Origin: Echinococcus granulosus
Taxonomy: Eukaryota; Platyhelminthes; Cestoda; Cyclophyllidea; Taeniidae
Length of the DNA: 64,000 bases
Reading direction: 5' to 3'
NCBI RefSeq assembly: GCF_000524195.1
Contig: NW_020170390.1
Span: forward strand, 731,159-795,158
Shown: positions 10,707 to 22,375 of the stretch, piece by piece
Numbering within the stretch: the first letter of the stretch is position 1
Layout: each line of letters begins with the position of its first letter
The notes under the pieces: model-generated
The model's database searches: none
Told to the model about the DNA's origin: nothing
The model's input: only the letters and a program-made list of their open reading frames with translations
Translations under genes and position numbers: made by a program

Positions 10707-13700
10707 ATGTGTACGAGGCGTTACACGGACCCTGTATATCTTCAGTTCATTTGGGATGCTATCGAATTCCCATCACCTGATAGGAATTGTGATTTTGATT
10801 TTATATTGAAGTTTGTTTGCAATGAACGTGACCCAAAATGCGATGCTGCAAAGCTTCGTGAACAACTGGAAAATGCGTTACGGGACAAATGTATAACTCT
10901 TTCAGGGTTGCGATACAAAAAAGTAGACTGGTCGTGCATTTCTCCATGCTCGGGACACGATTCGTAAGTCTCTATCATAGTTACAGTCACATCGTAGATA
11001 CTGCTTTCAATGTCACCTTCCTGGTCCTGTAGTTGATTGCCCAACTTGCTTCAGAGTTTATCATGAGAGCTGTTTCAAACGTGCTTTTGAGGCGAACGCG
11101 TTCATCACTTTCCCAGACGAGCATTATCAAGGTCCCGATATCTCTAATGGGGTCTCTTCCTCTTGTCTAACCTGTAGACGCCTTGCTAACACCCGCTTGG
11201 ACAAAGAAACAACGTCTTTTGATCTCCGCTCTATTTATTCTATAGTACTTGAGAAAGTTAAAGGCAAAGCGCCCTGGCGTACTCTTCATACAGTCGGTTA
11301 TGTTGACGAATTTTATCGTAACCGATACTTTTCTTTTAAACCAATGAATACTCGAATCATTACTGACAAACTGAGAAATGACCCTTCTTCGGAGGGTTAT
11401 CCCAACCGCACTCATATTTTAGCGGATTTGGATCTTCTGATTCACAATGCAGCTGTTATTTATGGGTCGAAAGCCGACATGACCAACACCGCACGTCACA
11501 TACGATCACTCCTTCAAAAGGAGCTACGAGAATCTTCGCTCTGTGTTGACTGCTACCTACGCTCAAAGGGTGGAAAACCAGATCAGAGACAGATTGTGGA
11601 GGCCTGTCGAAAGCCCCATAAAATGATCTGGTTTCAATACAGTAGCTGGTCTTTTCGACCTTGCAAGGTACTTTACCAAACCAACGATGGTTATGAGGTT
11701 ATTTGCTTTGACGGGCGCAGAGAGCGACAATTCGTACCGTTAAACAATGCTGTAGCGATGACATTCTCGGCCTCTCATTTGGGAATGCGATTCACCGCCC
11801 CTCTTAAGCGTGCCCTCGTTGAAGCGCGGAGATACGCAGAAAACCAGCGCAGGATCACACCCGATTTCACTCCAGGAGAGGGTTTGATGCTTTGTGACAT
11901 CCCCGCTGAGTCTATAGAGTCTGACTACCTTGAGAGTATCAATCATACCAATAACAAGTCTCCTAGAGTGGGGTCAAAAAGACCTCGGGCCCATACCAAA
12001 AAGAAGTCGTCGTCGCAAGCTAGGCACTTTTTAGCCACAAATGCTGGAAGTAAGTTTTCACTTGAACGCTAAATGTTCTTATTGACTATTTCTAGTGCTA
12101 ATTTGTCCGTTTGCTTAGCTACTAGCAAAACTGAGGCCGCCCTTGATAAATCTCGTGTTCCTACTCCTTCGCTCTCAGCATCATGTGATACTCTTCGTCC
12201 TGTCTCAGCCGTTCCACTCGCACATCGTCTTTCGAATAATAAGCACTCCTCTTCCCTCAGTGACAGCGATAACGATTCAAGCATCTCTAGCTGTAGTTTG
12301 AGCACTAGTGCCTCTGGTAGCAAACGTTACTTGTCAAAGCGCCCAAATCACCGTTTGGTAGCCGTTTCTTCCGCTGCAAAAAAGGCTGTGCTCTCCTCCC
12401 GCTCATCGGACTCTACAACACCTGCCACCACAGTTGGTGTTGCTGCTACCGCTTCTCAACCACCATTACCAAAATCTTCAGTCGTGCCTTCAACTCGACC
12501 ATTTCTAAGCAGGCCAGATGTCACAGACAGTGACTCAGATTCCGCCTCATCTCCTCTGGAATCCTGTTCATCTCGACTGGCTGGGAAGTCCTTGCCTTCT
12601 TCAATTCGCAGAAATCGAAGTATTAGCAGCAGTAGTAGCACTGTAAGCAGTGGAACTGTGGTAGAAAGTGATTCTTCTCTTGTGAAAAATACTGGTTCTA
12701 CGCTGAATCGGCGAAAACCTGGCAGTGCCAATAACGAAATCAAAAGGCCACCAAAATCTTTGAAAATGGTGAGCTTATCATTTGCTTCACAGTATTGGTA
12801 GATCATGGTTATTTCATATTGCTCAAGTATTCAACATTTCCTTTTGATTTGTGCATTTGATTTTTAGGAACAAATGGAGTTTATTTCGGAGAAATCTAAC
12901 TCTTGTCGCCCAAAGGATGTGTCTCCTAGTATTATTACGCAGGAAAATGCGGCGCCGACTGGCGAGATCAGCAAAAATGCCAGTGTCAAGAGAGGTTCGT
13001 TGATTTCATGTGTTTATTCGCATGAGACATAATGATGCTGATTTCGTTTTTATTATGTTTTAAGTCGTTTTTTCACATAACTATTTGAGTTTGTCGTTCT
13101 ATAAATCAAATACTCTATATTCGTCTGATGACTGCTTTTTTGGGGTTTTAACTGTGATAGTTTCATTGGAATTTATGGGTAAAATTGCTTTGAGTAAAGC
13201 AGCTAGTAACTGCGACTTCTGTTGTACTTTAAAAAGTACTCTCACTACGTGTTTCTGTATATAAATAGCAGTTTTGCGTGTTCGTTAGAGAGGGTGAACT
13301 CAGCTTTTATTGATTTATCTGCAGGCAGGACGGTTGGTGGTCCTTCTGGCAGCGCCTCAAAACCCGCTTCAATGCCGCGCATAACAGTGGAGAACAATTT
13401 CATGAAGCGCAATCCCCTTCCTCCAGTGTGTACCACAACCTCATCTGTCTCTTCTGTGTCTCCTGCTGCTCTCTCATCCAGTTCCGGTATCGGTTCAAGT
13501 GTCAGCGGCGATACGAAATCTGTAGAAACGTCTCCCGGTGACTTGCAGTGCAATGGACATTCTGGTACTACGCACGGCGATTCTACAGCAATCAAATCTG
13601 AGGTTTGCTAGTCCCCCGTTAAGTATCACCTACTTCCCCAGTTAGTTTCTCACTTTACCTTCTTCCTATTTAATTTTCATCTGGGGTTATGTCAGTTGTA

Positions 13701-14191
13701 TCGACTTTTGATGCAACTCGTTCATGACTTCTGCTGCATAGCATTGGTATTGATGCACATATCCTTTCACTATAGAGGCCTATTTTTGATGCTTGAAATT
13801 CCTGAAATGAATGCTTGCCGGGTGAAATTGTAAATCGGTCTTTTATGGAACTTCCTGTTGGTAAACTAATGTAGTTGCTTGAGTAAAGATCACTTTCCTA
13901 CCAAAGGATCGTATTCAACGTTCAATGAATGAACGTCTTGAAGCTTTGACCCTGGAGCGCGACATAGCTAACAGGCGACTCCGTGAGTTGGAGCAGTACA
14001 TTAGGGATCTAGAACAAAGGCATGAGAAGGAGATTCTCCAAACAAAGAGATCGGCTTGGTGTGTACGCTGTCTAAAGCAGGCTCGCTACTACTGTTGCCC
14101 TGGTGTGGCCTACTGTTCTGTCGACTGTCAGATGAAGGATTGGACCATGGGCCACAATAGAGTTTGCACGCACAGCACCAATGGTTCCTAA
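10707..14191 (+). CDS. ZMYND11: ZMYND11 (BS69)-like chromatin reader
   Basis: Nuclear multidomain histone reader and co-repressor. The vertebrate protein binds H3.3K36me3 through bromodomain-PWWP and recruits partners through MYND. I assemble six exons: 10707-10963, 10998-12049, 12119-12768, 12868-12994, 13325-13602 and 13907-14191. Every junction is GT-AG, all phases agree, and the CDS is 2649 nt (882 residues plus TAA). Domains: N-terminal helical domain about 5-80; PHD 88-145 with complete C4HC3 ligands (C88, C91, C100, C103, H108, C111, C142, C145); bromodomain about 155-262 with the conserved Asn in [11 protein letters not shown]; partial CxxC zinc site at 268-271; PWWP about 293-365; Ser-rich disordered linker about 437-780; coiled coil 789-835; MYND 840-875 with the same CxxC, CC, CxxxC and HxxxC spacing as vertebrates. 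The ATG is the first in frame, 36 bases after an in-frame stop, and matches the family N-terminus. Introns are 34, 69, 99, 330 and 304 bp. The donors of introns 4 and 5 (GTTCGT, GTTTGC) are non-canonical. Confidence 0.93.
10964..10997 (+). other. 34-bp micro-intron in ZMYND11
   Basis: It starts GTAAGT and ends GTAG. Removing it joins GHDS to YCFQCHLPG, which restores the first two PHD cysteines and matches the vertebrate order of residues. Both flanking exons are long and well supported, so this intron is certain on sequence grounds. Introns of this size are well known in flatworms. Confidence 0.9.
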
Positions 14192-14918
14192 CTTCGCAAA
14201 TGACGACCAACGAGGTTTCTCCGTCTGATTCAGCATTTCCTGCAAACTTTTGAAGCTAAATTTTCCCTTCTTTTTTACTTTTATTCCCTCGCTGTACATA
14301 TTCTTTTAAGCACCGTAAATGGTCTGTACTGCCTTTGATATCCATCCCTTAGACCCCCAACAACTGTGATCCCTTACCGTTTCCCAAAATCCATTGCGAT
14401 TGTAGCGTGGCTTTCCCGAAACTTTGACGTATTGTTAGTGTGTATATATTCATTCACTAATACGCTACTGTACCATGTGATAACATGGCTTCCCAATGTG
14501 GCTAGGTCGGATTTTAGGCCAATCTATGCTTTCCTTCTCATTGCCACCACCTTGGAACGTAGAGCATCCGCCTTTACGCCCTCGACGGCCATGTGTTGTT
14601 TCCCTTCCCTTCTCTCCCTTTCCCTACTTTCAGCGTATTTAATTACGCTCTAGCGCACACTTATTGCAACGATCCGTTTTTTCCAAAAAAAAGATTTCGG
14701 TTCAATAATTGGTTGCGTCTTCTAGCTACCTTGTGTCGTCTTAGAGCTTTCGTGTTCAAGGTTGGATCGCGTAGACGCATAACTTAGTTTACCACAAGGT
14801 GGGTACTGGTTTCGTCTCCATTCACTGTTATTCTCCTCCCGCTGTGTTACTGTTGCACCTTGCGTCAAATTGCGGGTCGACTCTATGTTGGTGTGTTGTT
14901 TCGATGTGGTAAAAATGA
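14192..14918. other. ZMYND11 3' region and spacer
   Basis: Contains the 3' UTR of the ZMYND11 homologue. I see no AATAAA close to the stop. The first clear plus-strand match is near 16995, so the real signal is probably a variant hexamer. Open frames at 14366-14787 lack recognisable features. Confidence 0.4.
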
Positions 14919-15153
14919 TTAATAATAAGCTTCTTCAGTTTGTTGCTGTGATACTTCGGAGTTCCTCGCGTCTGCTGTGTCATCTTGCTGGACTATTCTA
15001 CGTGGGGTGGATTTCAGACTGCTTCGACAGTTAACTCTCGTGAGTGATAATCGTGACCGTCCGCTTTCCCCTCTACCAGCTGTTAGTTTTGGCATCTGGG
15101 GTGGGAGATTTTCCAAATATTTGCTGAGGTGGTAATCTAGTTTGACATTATGA
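14919..15153 (-). CDS. Possible terminal exon, unknown gene
   Basis: On the minus strand a good acceptor (ccatctcttctag) is followed by about 78 codons ending in TAA at 14919-14921. The predicted tail is polar and basic, with many Ser, Gln and Thr (for example LENLPPQMPKL and TPRRIVQQDD), like a disordered C-terminus. A weaker upstream acceptor ending at about 15168 would lengthen it slightly. A further open stretch at about 15320-15420 (including RLHLDDFRKFENPNGG, followed by a GTAAGC donor) could be the preceding exon: its phase fits the weaker acceptor. I recognise no family. It would be tail-to-tail with ZMYND11. Confidence 0.3.
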
Positions 15154-18100
15154 CTAGAAGAGATGGTTGCTATCGTCAAATGAGTTTTTTTTTATAGGTA
15201 CGTGCTGGTTTTAGTCGACAGTTATATCATCCTTTTAGCGGTGAGGAATTACCGTCTCGCTCACCATTACCTTGATCGGGTTTGAACGTAACCTGTGCTT
15301 ACCTCCATTAGGATTTTCAAATTTACGAAAATCGTCAAGATGCAGACGTATTTGATGGTAATGCCACATGAAATGTTTTGTAATGTTATGCTCGATCTGT
15401 GATGGGTGTGCGCTTGACTTTCAATTATGTCCACTGTGAGAAATGGTATTTGTGCCTTTTAACTCAAATTCTGGAGAGAATGATTGTATCACATCACATG
15501 ATATAAGGTGACCAGATTTGGGGGTCTATTGGAATCAAAACTCGACAACCTATCATTTGGGAAACCCGTGCGGGGACGCAAATCGAGGCACAGATATTCC
15601 GCGTTTAAGTTGTTATTTTGCTTGCTCTCTAGACGTCATCACACCATAGCAAATTACTACTACCTACCTTTAATTTCAGTAAAATCGCTTAAATTCCTTT
15701 AATTTTGTAAGCCTCTAGAGCTTAAAGTCATTGCCACTTTTGCTGTGGTTGACAGCCAATCTACTTTGACAGTAGCCATCTTTTGGGTATTGACACAATG
15801 CAACTAAGGTGTTTTCAGGTAACGTGGTCTTTCTGATATAACTAAGTACTGATCAATCACACAAACTGTCTTGGAAGGCAACTTAACCATTACACTTAAT
15901 GTGGGATGCTTATATATTTCAGCATTTATAAATTAATTATTATTAAAAAATGATCTATCGATACCTTTTACCAGCACATTCGCATTTTTGGCATATTTAA
16001 ATTGCCTTTTCCGTTGCCGCAGGCCGTATGTCACTTCTTAGCCGGTAGTGTCGAAGTGCAAAAGTCGTCTGTTGTGCGTCTAGTGAAACATTCGGTGTGT
16101 GGAGATAAAGAGCCGATATGAATTCGAAGTTTCGTCCTCGCAATTAAACAAAGAGTCACTTAACTTCTTGCATAGTAGCCCAAAACTTCTAAAATTCCTC
16201 TACAAAATAACCTTTTCTACAGCATTAAGGCTGCATTTTTAGGTTTTCACTATGGTGATTCATGTTGCTTTGGAAGCTTCCGGCAGGTGTTAATAACTCG
16301 TTTATCGCCCCTGAACCATGCAAAGTTATATATTGCATGCCTCTTAGGCGATGTCGGGGTACAAATCATGAAGTAAGAAGCGACCTCTACCACTCTTTTC
16401 CCTCCAACGTAAAATCTCGCTAATAGCGTAGTATCAAACTGACTTCCCATGAAAGTGCAAATATTTAGCTACATCATTAGTCCACCTATGAAAAAAGATC
16501 ACAATTATGTATTTTGAAAATCTCGTAAATGCCCAGGTAAACTAGCCACAAATATCTGTGCGGAACCAGTAGCAATGGCAGAAATGAAAGAAGGAAGTCT
16601 ACGAATGAATTACCTTACCTACGATACAACTCGCGACAGACCTTCCATCACACCAACCTCTCCCACACCCTGTTGAAACCCGCGTGCCGCATACAAACTT
16701 CAGTGACCTATGCCCCTTCATTACAACCTAAATTCTGTGTGAGAGGCTGAATTAAGCGCTGATGGTAGTGGGAGAGCACCGGTTTTCTTCGCCTTCCTTA
16801 TGCACCTTTATAGTGCATTGTTGGCCTTTGATTGCCTACCTTTCTAACAACTGTTATAGTTGCCTTCATACATTCCTTTATGCATTCACTTTATTTCACG
16901 AATCTATAAGACCCTGTAGATGCTTCCACATTGAGTGTGTGATAGCATGTATGTCTGTTTTGCGTTTATTAATGTTGCGGTTGTAGCTTCATGCGAAAAT
17001 AAAGGCAGCTTCTTAATTAGCCCGTTAGAAGTGGATTGGGAGGTAGTCTACTACGCCTCCAGCGAGAAGTGTCTTTACCTGTCATAATATAGGGCTATGA
17101 ATACGTATTTCTTCCATTTGGCTTGATTATATTTATTAACGCATAAAAAAGTCACATGGCTGACTTTTGAAGCACTAACAACTCTCCCATTACACGGACA
17201 GGAAACGCTTCCACTCCACAAAATCTCCGTGAACATATGCTACTTCCCCCAGTCCCAACATGGAATTAGAAGGATATCTGAGCCATATAATAGCCCTCTT
17301 TACCAGATTTCTGGGTTATCAATTCGCGATGCATAAGCATGAGTGCAAAAAGGACATTTTTTTCTTGTGATGCGCATACTCTTAGCCACAATATCTAAAA
17401 GATTCACCATGTGGGGGTAATGCTCAGAAACTTCAGTTATTATTAATGGGAAATCCATTGTGTGAAATTGAGCGGATAACTAGCCTCAGCGAGGTTGGAC
17501 AATGCACGATTTCCCAATGGTGCACTAGTAACGGTCCACACAATGGGCTGTGATTTCACGCACCTTTGTACTTGGTGCCTCCTGTGTGCAGCGCGTAGTA
17601 AATAGCTTGATTAAGGAGTTTGTCCGCGATGCGTGACAGCCCTCCATGGGGGGCCAACCGGAGGGATGGGCCGACGTCTTTGTCACCTACCGCCACTCAT
17701 TGGCCCACAAATTAAGTGAGCCGAACATCAAAGGGGCAATATCCGCAGTTGTTATGGCCGCGCAACATAGTGCGTGCATCATGCCATAAATAAACGAACG
17801 TAGCACAGCATCACAGCAGCTTCCTTCTAATGTAGTGGAGCGGGAGACTCGTGTTTGACCAAGCACTAAGACTATCACAGGGCTAACATTTAGAAAGTTA
17901 CTTAACTTACGACCTTTTAGTCCTAGGACACATTTCAATGCTTAAGTAAGGATGTAGATTCTATGAATTTAAAATATTCGAAGTGATACCATTGCATTAA
18001 TGCTGCCGCAAACTTAAAGTAGCTATCGAGACCAAACCATTATTCACAGATGCCTGTCAATTTCCTTACGCGGACTTTAACCATCGATGCATCAACCTAG

Positions 18101-18430
18101 TATCCCGCAAAAATGAGTTTTTTTTCGAAGTATCTAATGCGTCTAGAAAAGTTACTGATTCCAGAGGATTTGAAATTACAGAGTGATAACGGAAGTCTAC
18201 TACAGGGTAACTTTAAAATTTTTGCATTAATAAATCTGATTGTGCGTATGCGTAACCATGACCCCATTTGCATTTTGGATAACAAAATGAAATTCTAAAT
18301 ATTAAAATTTTCGACTCAAGAATGAACAATAACGTCTACTAATATGTCAGATTAATAATATTTTTATGCTGATGAAGCAGAGTCTGGTTTAATCACCGAG
18401 ACGTATATTTTATTTCTACAAATACTGCTA
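15154..18430. other. Mostly empty, one old repeat-like block
   Basis: No confident gene. The stretch at about 17487-17712 is richer in G+C than its surroundings and reads like a fragment of an old interspersed element: it has ordered, non-low-complexity sequence but no intact ORF. The rest is AT-rich, with short chance ORFs. Confidence 0.35.
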
Positions 18431-18830
18431 CTGATATGAAGGTCAACGCGCCGTCGTGCCTATCAAGCTAAAGTGGTGCACTACTCGGCGGGCAGTAGAC
18501 AACTGACAAAAAACCCTAGTGTCGTAGGTTCCCCTCTCAGCGCATTGACTCAAATCAGCACCGATGTCACCGCGACGGCGTGTAACGTTGTTTTCCTCGC
18601 CTACCTCTCGCTCCCGCCTCCTTCGTCTTACCCTGCCCACCCCAGACCGAACCGCACACAAACTAACAGGAATGCCCGCTTGTTTCTGCGTTTATGCAAG
18701 GGCCTAGACAAGAGAGCGCTGTGCCTTCGTCTTGCCGCATGTGTAAAATCCGACTTTGGCCGATGCCAGGCTGTGAATACGTGTGTGTGTGTGTTCGATT
18801 ATCCCGGGTGGGACAAACACGGATGCAACA
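18430..18830. promoter_or_regulatory. CpG-rich island, possible promoter
   Basis: A sharp rise in G+C and CpG compared with several kb on either side, with pyrimidine-rich runs (ctcgctcccgcctccttcg) and many cg dinucleotides. It ends at a (GT) run at 18781-18794. Several frames are open through it for that reason, but none has protein-like features. A promoter or 5' non-coding exon of a gene whose coding exons I cannot find is one explanation. A decayed repeat is another. Confidence 0.25.
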
Positions 18831-21800
18831 GAGGAAATTTTGAAGGGCACAATCTAGTGCATGCGTACATGCACACCCGTAGACACATTAGGGGGACTAC
18901 GCAGCTGCTGCAGTGGCCAATGGGATTCGCCTTTGTTTAATAAAGGCACAGGTAGTTTGGAAAGCGATCGCAGGAAAAAATACCTCAAAGGCTTGAACAA
19001 TTGGCAATTCCTCTGGAAGAGTTTTGAGATGGCATGCATGGGTAAAGTACCAAAGTAATGATGAACTAGTTTGATCACATTTAACCTGAACCATATTACA
19101 ATGCAGTGGGGTGGCGGTAAAATGTGTAAGAAACCTAAACCTATGTCCCTAAAAGGTGAAATAAGTGAGCTCAATTAGTATTTGAACCATAGAGAGGTTC
19201 ACTTTTGTTTGTCCATTCCTAATGCAAACACTCTGGGAAAGACATGTCTTGGTATTTTGATGGAAGTAACTAAAAATGGTTCCATTTATATTAATTGACC
19301 TTAAAGGCTACCAGTTTGATTATTTTTTTCTGCTAATAAGAGGTGCAAAATCCAGCCAAACAAACTTATTATAGGTCAACACTCCTCCTAGGTTGTACAT
19401 TTGTCAGAAAGTGTATGTTGTTTTGAAAAATGGGGGGATTCTAAAGTCACCAATATAGAACCTGAGTGAGGGGTCAAAATTTAGGGGAACTTGCGCAATA
19501 TGCACAAAAGGCAAAGGTTAGCGAGACCACTTTCTCGTTATTCCACGCATAAGTTTTCTTCTCAAAATTTTTCTTAGCCTCAACCGTCCTACCACGCAAA
19601 ATGAAGACACGAATACGGCATTAAAATTATGCGGACTAGTTTCTGCATCAAAATTAAACAGAAGACAGGAAAAGACTTGTCTATTCGGATTGCATAGCAC
19701 AAGGAATTTGTAATTTACTAAGGCTCAGTTTTCCAATTTTATACGGCCCTAATGAAACCGTGTGAAATTTCTCCCTTGAATCGAGCCAACTCGCGTTCGA
19801 GGAGCGGTTATTTTCTCTCTTTCACATGTTTAAAGTACAAATAAAAAAAGTACCATCCAGTAAGTTGCCTTTTACACTAATTACATAATTCGCACTTAGC
19901 ATACAAATTAGTAAACAATTTTTACTACCAATTGCCATTCAGTTACCAATATATGAAATACTTGGGCTGCCATCTGGTGTTCAGTTAGTAAACAAAACAG
20001 TCAAAAGCCAAGGCCAAATTGCACTTTTTTATAGCAGCGAGCATACTTTTAAACTAATGTGGTTGCCCACCAGTCAGTCATTGTTTAGGTGTTCATTAGT
20101 AAAACTAAATTAAATAAACGATTAGGCATTACTTGTCGAACTCTGTTATTTTAGTTACGCAATAAGTTACGCACTTTTCTGCTATAGCATTCCAATGAGC
20201 AAGGAATTCTTAAAGTACCGATTAAAATTATGCTCATCCAGAACGAAAATTTAGCGTTCTGATGATTAATACAACTGTTTTCAACTACCTCACACTGCGA
20301 ACATAGTGCTTACTCACTCTACTGATTCGAGACGTTTGCGGAAATAGACGAATGACAATTTTCCCAAAAAATGACAATGTCCTCAATAAAATTTTCTCAA
20401 GAATATCTCCGCATAAGTCTTTTGTGAGCAACTGTCAAGACGGTGATTGTGTTGCATGCGTTTGCGTGCGTATTGTTATTTGCACTTCCGTTCGGCCTTG
20501 AGGTCAGGTTGCTCTTGTCAGAGGAACTCCGTGTGACCATCATTATCGAAGACACAGCACACAAGACACGTATTTATTTGCGAGGAAGAACTCTTCCCTA
20601 CAACAAGTGAGTGAGTTGGGAAAGCAAAAAAAAATTGTGCTTCCTCTAATTTTGTCGACGTTTTCCCAAGATTTATATTTATGTTTTATTCTTTACTTTG
20701 TTCAGGGAATAAATAAATTTAAGCAAAAAATGTCATTAAAATGGACAATTTTAAGCAGCAGAAGTTCAATATATTGAGGTTAAGAATGATATCACAGAGT
20801 GATTTACCACTGCACCCTTTCCAAGGTCGTGGTGCTGTGCCTCGCGCACTACCTGTGGTGAACGCGAAGTGAATTTATTTACCTTTGGTTTGAACGTTTG
20901 CGCAAATTTACGGTAACCTTCACCGAGGTCTGCAGACATCTAATCATCGATGCACAATACGTCTGGACCACCTGGATAGGTTTTCTCATAGCTAGAAAAC
21001 ATGCATCCAGTATTTGTCATACTGCCACACACTTTGCGACGGTGGTCACTGAGGGCCGGTGTAATTGGCTGTCAATTTACGGAAAAGCACCTGACCGAAT
21101 TAATAAACTAATGAGTTTTCTGGAAAATTCCTGTTGGAACAACACATTTAATCTAATTTGAAGTGCTGCATAAATGCACACTTTTGTTGAACAAATTCCC
21201 TTGAACTTACGGTACAATATGAATAGCTTATCTAAGGCTCAGAACCACATTAAATGTATAATTTAGTTATGAGAGAATGAATACTGCCACATTTGATACA
21301 ATACTATGTGTCATCGGCTAGGATTTGACGAAACAGCGACTCCTTAAAGGAACTGATCTAATTTTCTCAGTCGTGATCATATAGCTGAACCTAGCGATTA
21401 AAAACCCTTCGGTAAGTAGGAACTTTCTTCAAGACTGGCCTTCTCTAAAGATCTGTTCCATAAATACGAATTTTTTACAGCTATTGACATAAGACAGCTT
21501 AAGATAATTAGAACTACTTGGCTCCACGAAAAACGGAAAGGTATTTTTTGCAAAACGGTGTAGAAAATCTAGAAATAGAAGCCACACCTTACACTACTGA
21601 GATAGGCTTTTGTAAAAATTTGTGCGTACTTATGGTACAAATCCAGACTGTGAGATGATTTTACCCAAACAAGGCTTGATGCATCGAACAATTCAAATCT
21701 TAGTCTCATCTATTCTAGCTTAGCAACAGCCACACATTACATTAATAAATTAAGTTATAATTACTAGAAGAACGAGCGACTCCGACAGGTCGATAGAACC

Positions 21801-22022
21801 GTTGATCGTAAAGCACCCCCGCCTACCCTTTCTTCAAAAAAAAGGAAATTTTCAGATTCCCCTTATGCTTAAAAACTTATCTTTAGCATAACTGCATTTG
21901 CATACCTTTCAAAGCTAACAGTAAGAGTTGTTTACTCCCCTCATTTTCTACTGTTTGGTTTGAGTCGTCAAGAAAGTGCAAATTTGTCAGAGATCGGATA
22001 TCAATTTTATTTTTCTCCTACA
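18831..22022. other. Intergenic, nothing firm
   Basis: AT-rich. At about 20420-20620 there is a moderately GC-richer stretch that ends in acaacaagtgagtgag, a donor-like sequence, so a non-coding exon is possible. There are no recognisable coding exons. Confidence 0.4.
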
Positions 22023-22375
22023 TGCACACACACGCACACGTGCTACGGCAGTGAAGATATGGCGAGAGAATCGTCGTTACGCACAGGAGTTAGCATAACT
22101 ACGGTGCGCGCGTGCGTGCGACAACTCCAAGCGTCACAGCCTGGCTCCACACGCCTCACCTAGTGGCACGCACGCAGGCAGGCACGAGGAGGCAGCGGCG
22201 GCGCTGCAGCGATGCTCACGTGAGCTTGCGGGAGAGCAGCCCACATGGACGCTCGCGCTGCCTCGTGAGCCGCCCGCTGCTGCCGCCGCAGCCCCCACCG
22301 CCGATCGACTTATCAACATGCGCGCATTTCTCGGTCTCTGTGCTCGCGCACGTTGTCGTTGTATTGTGCAACTGA
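22023..22375. promoter_or_regulatory. Strong CpG/GC island, possible promoter
   Basis: This is the most GC-rich segment of the window, flanked by AT-rich DNA on both sides. It opens with a (CA)-type run at 22023-22043, then alternating purine-pyrimidine sequence (gtgcgcgcgtgcgtgcg), then CGG/CCG-rich arms that can pair (ggcagcggcggcgctgcagc against the gctgctgccgccgcagc region). A perfect 12-base palindrome with a CACGTG E-box core lies at 22214-22225. Translations are low-complexity Ala/Ser/Arg and not convincing as protein. A CpG promoter is the simplest reading. Confidence 0.35.

Noticed and set aside
10372..10809. 145-codon plus-strand ORF before ZMYND11
   Set aside because: No in-family motif. 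It overlaps the true first exon in another frame and has the Phe/Ser/Leu composition expected from AT-rich 5' sequence.
12456..12806. Minus-strand ORFs antisense to ZMYND11 exons 3 and 5
   Set aside because: They mirror the serine-rich coding sequence of a secure gene; shadows only.
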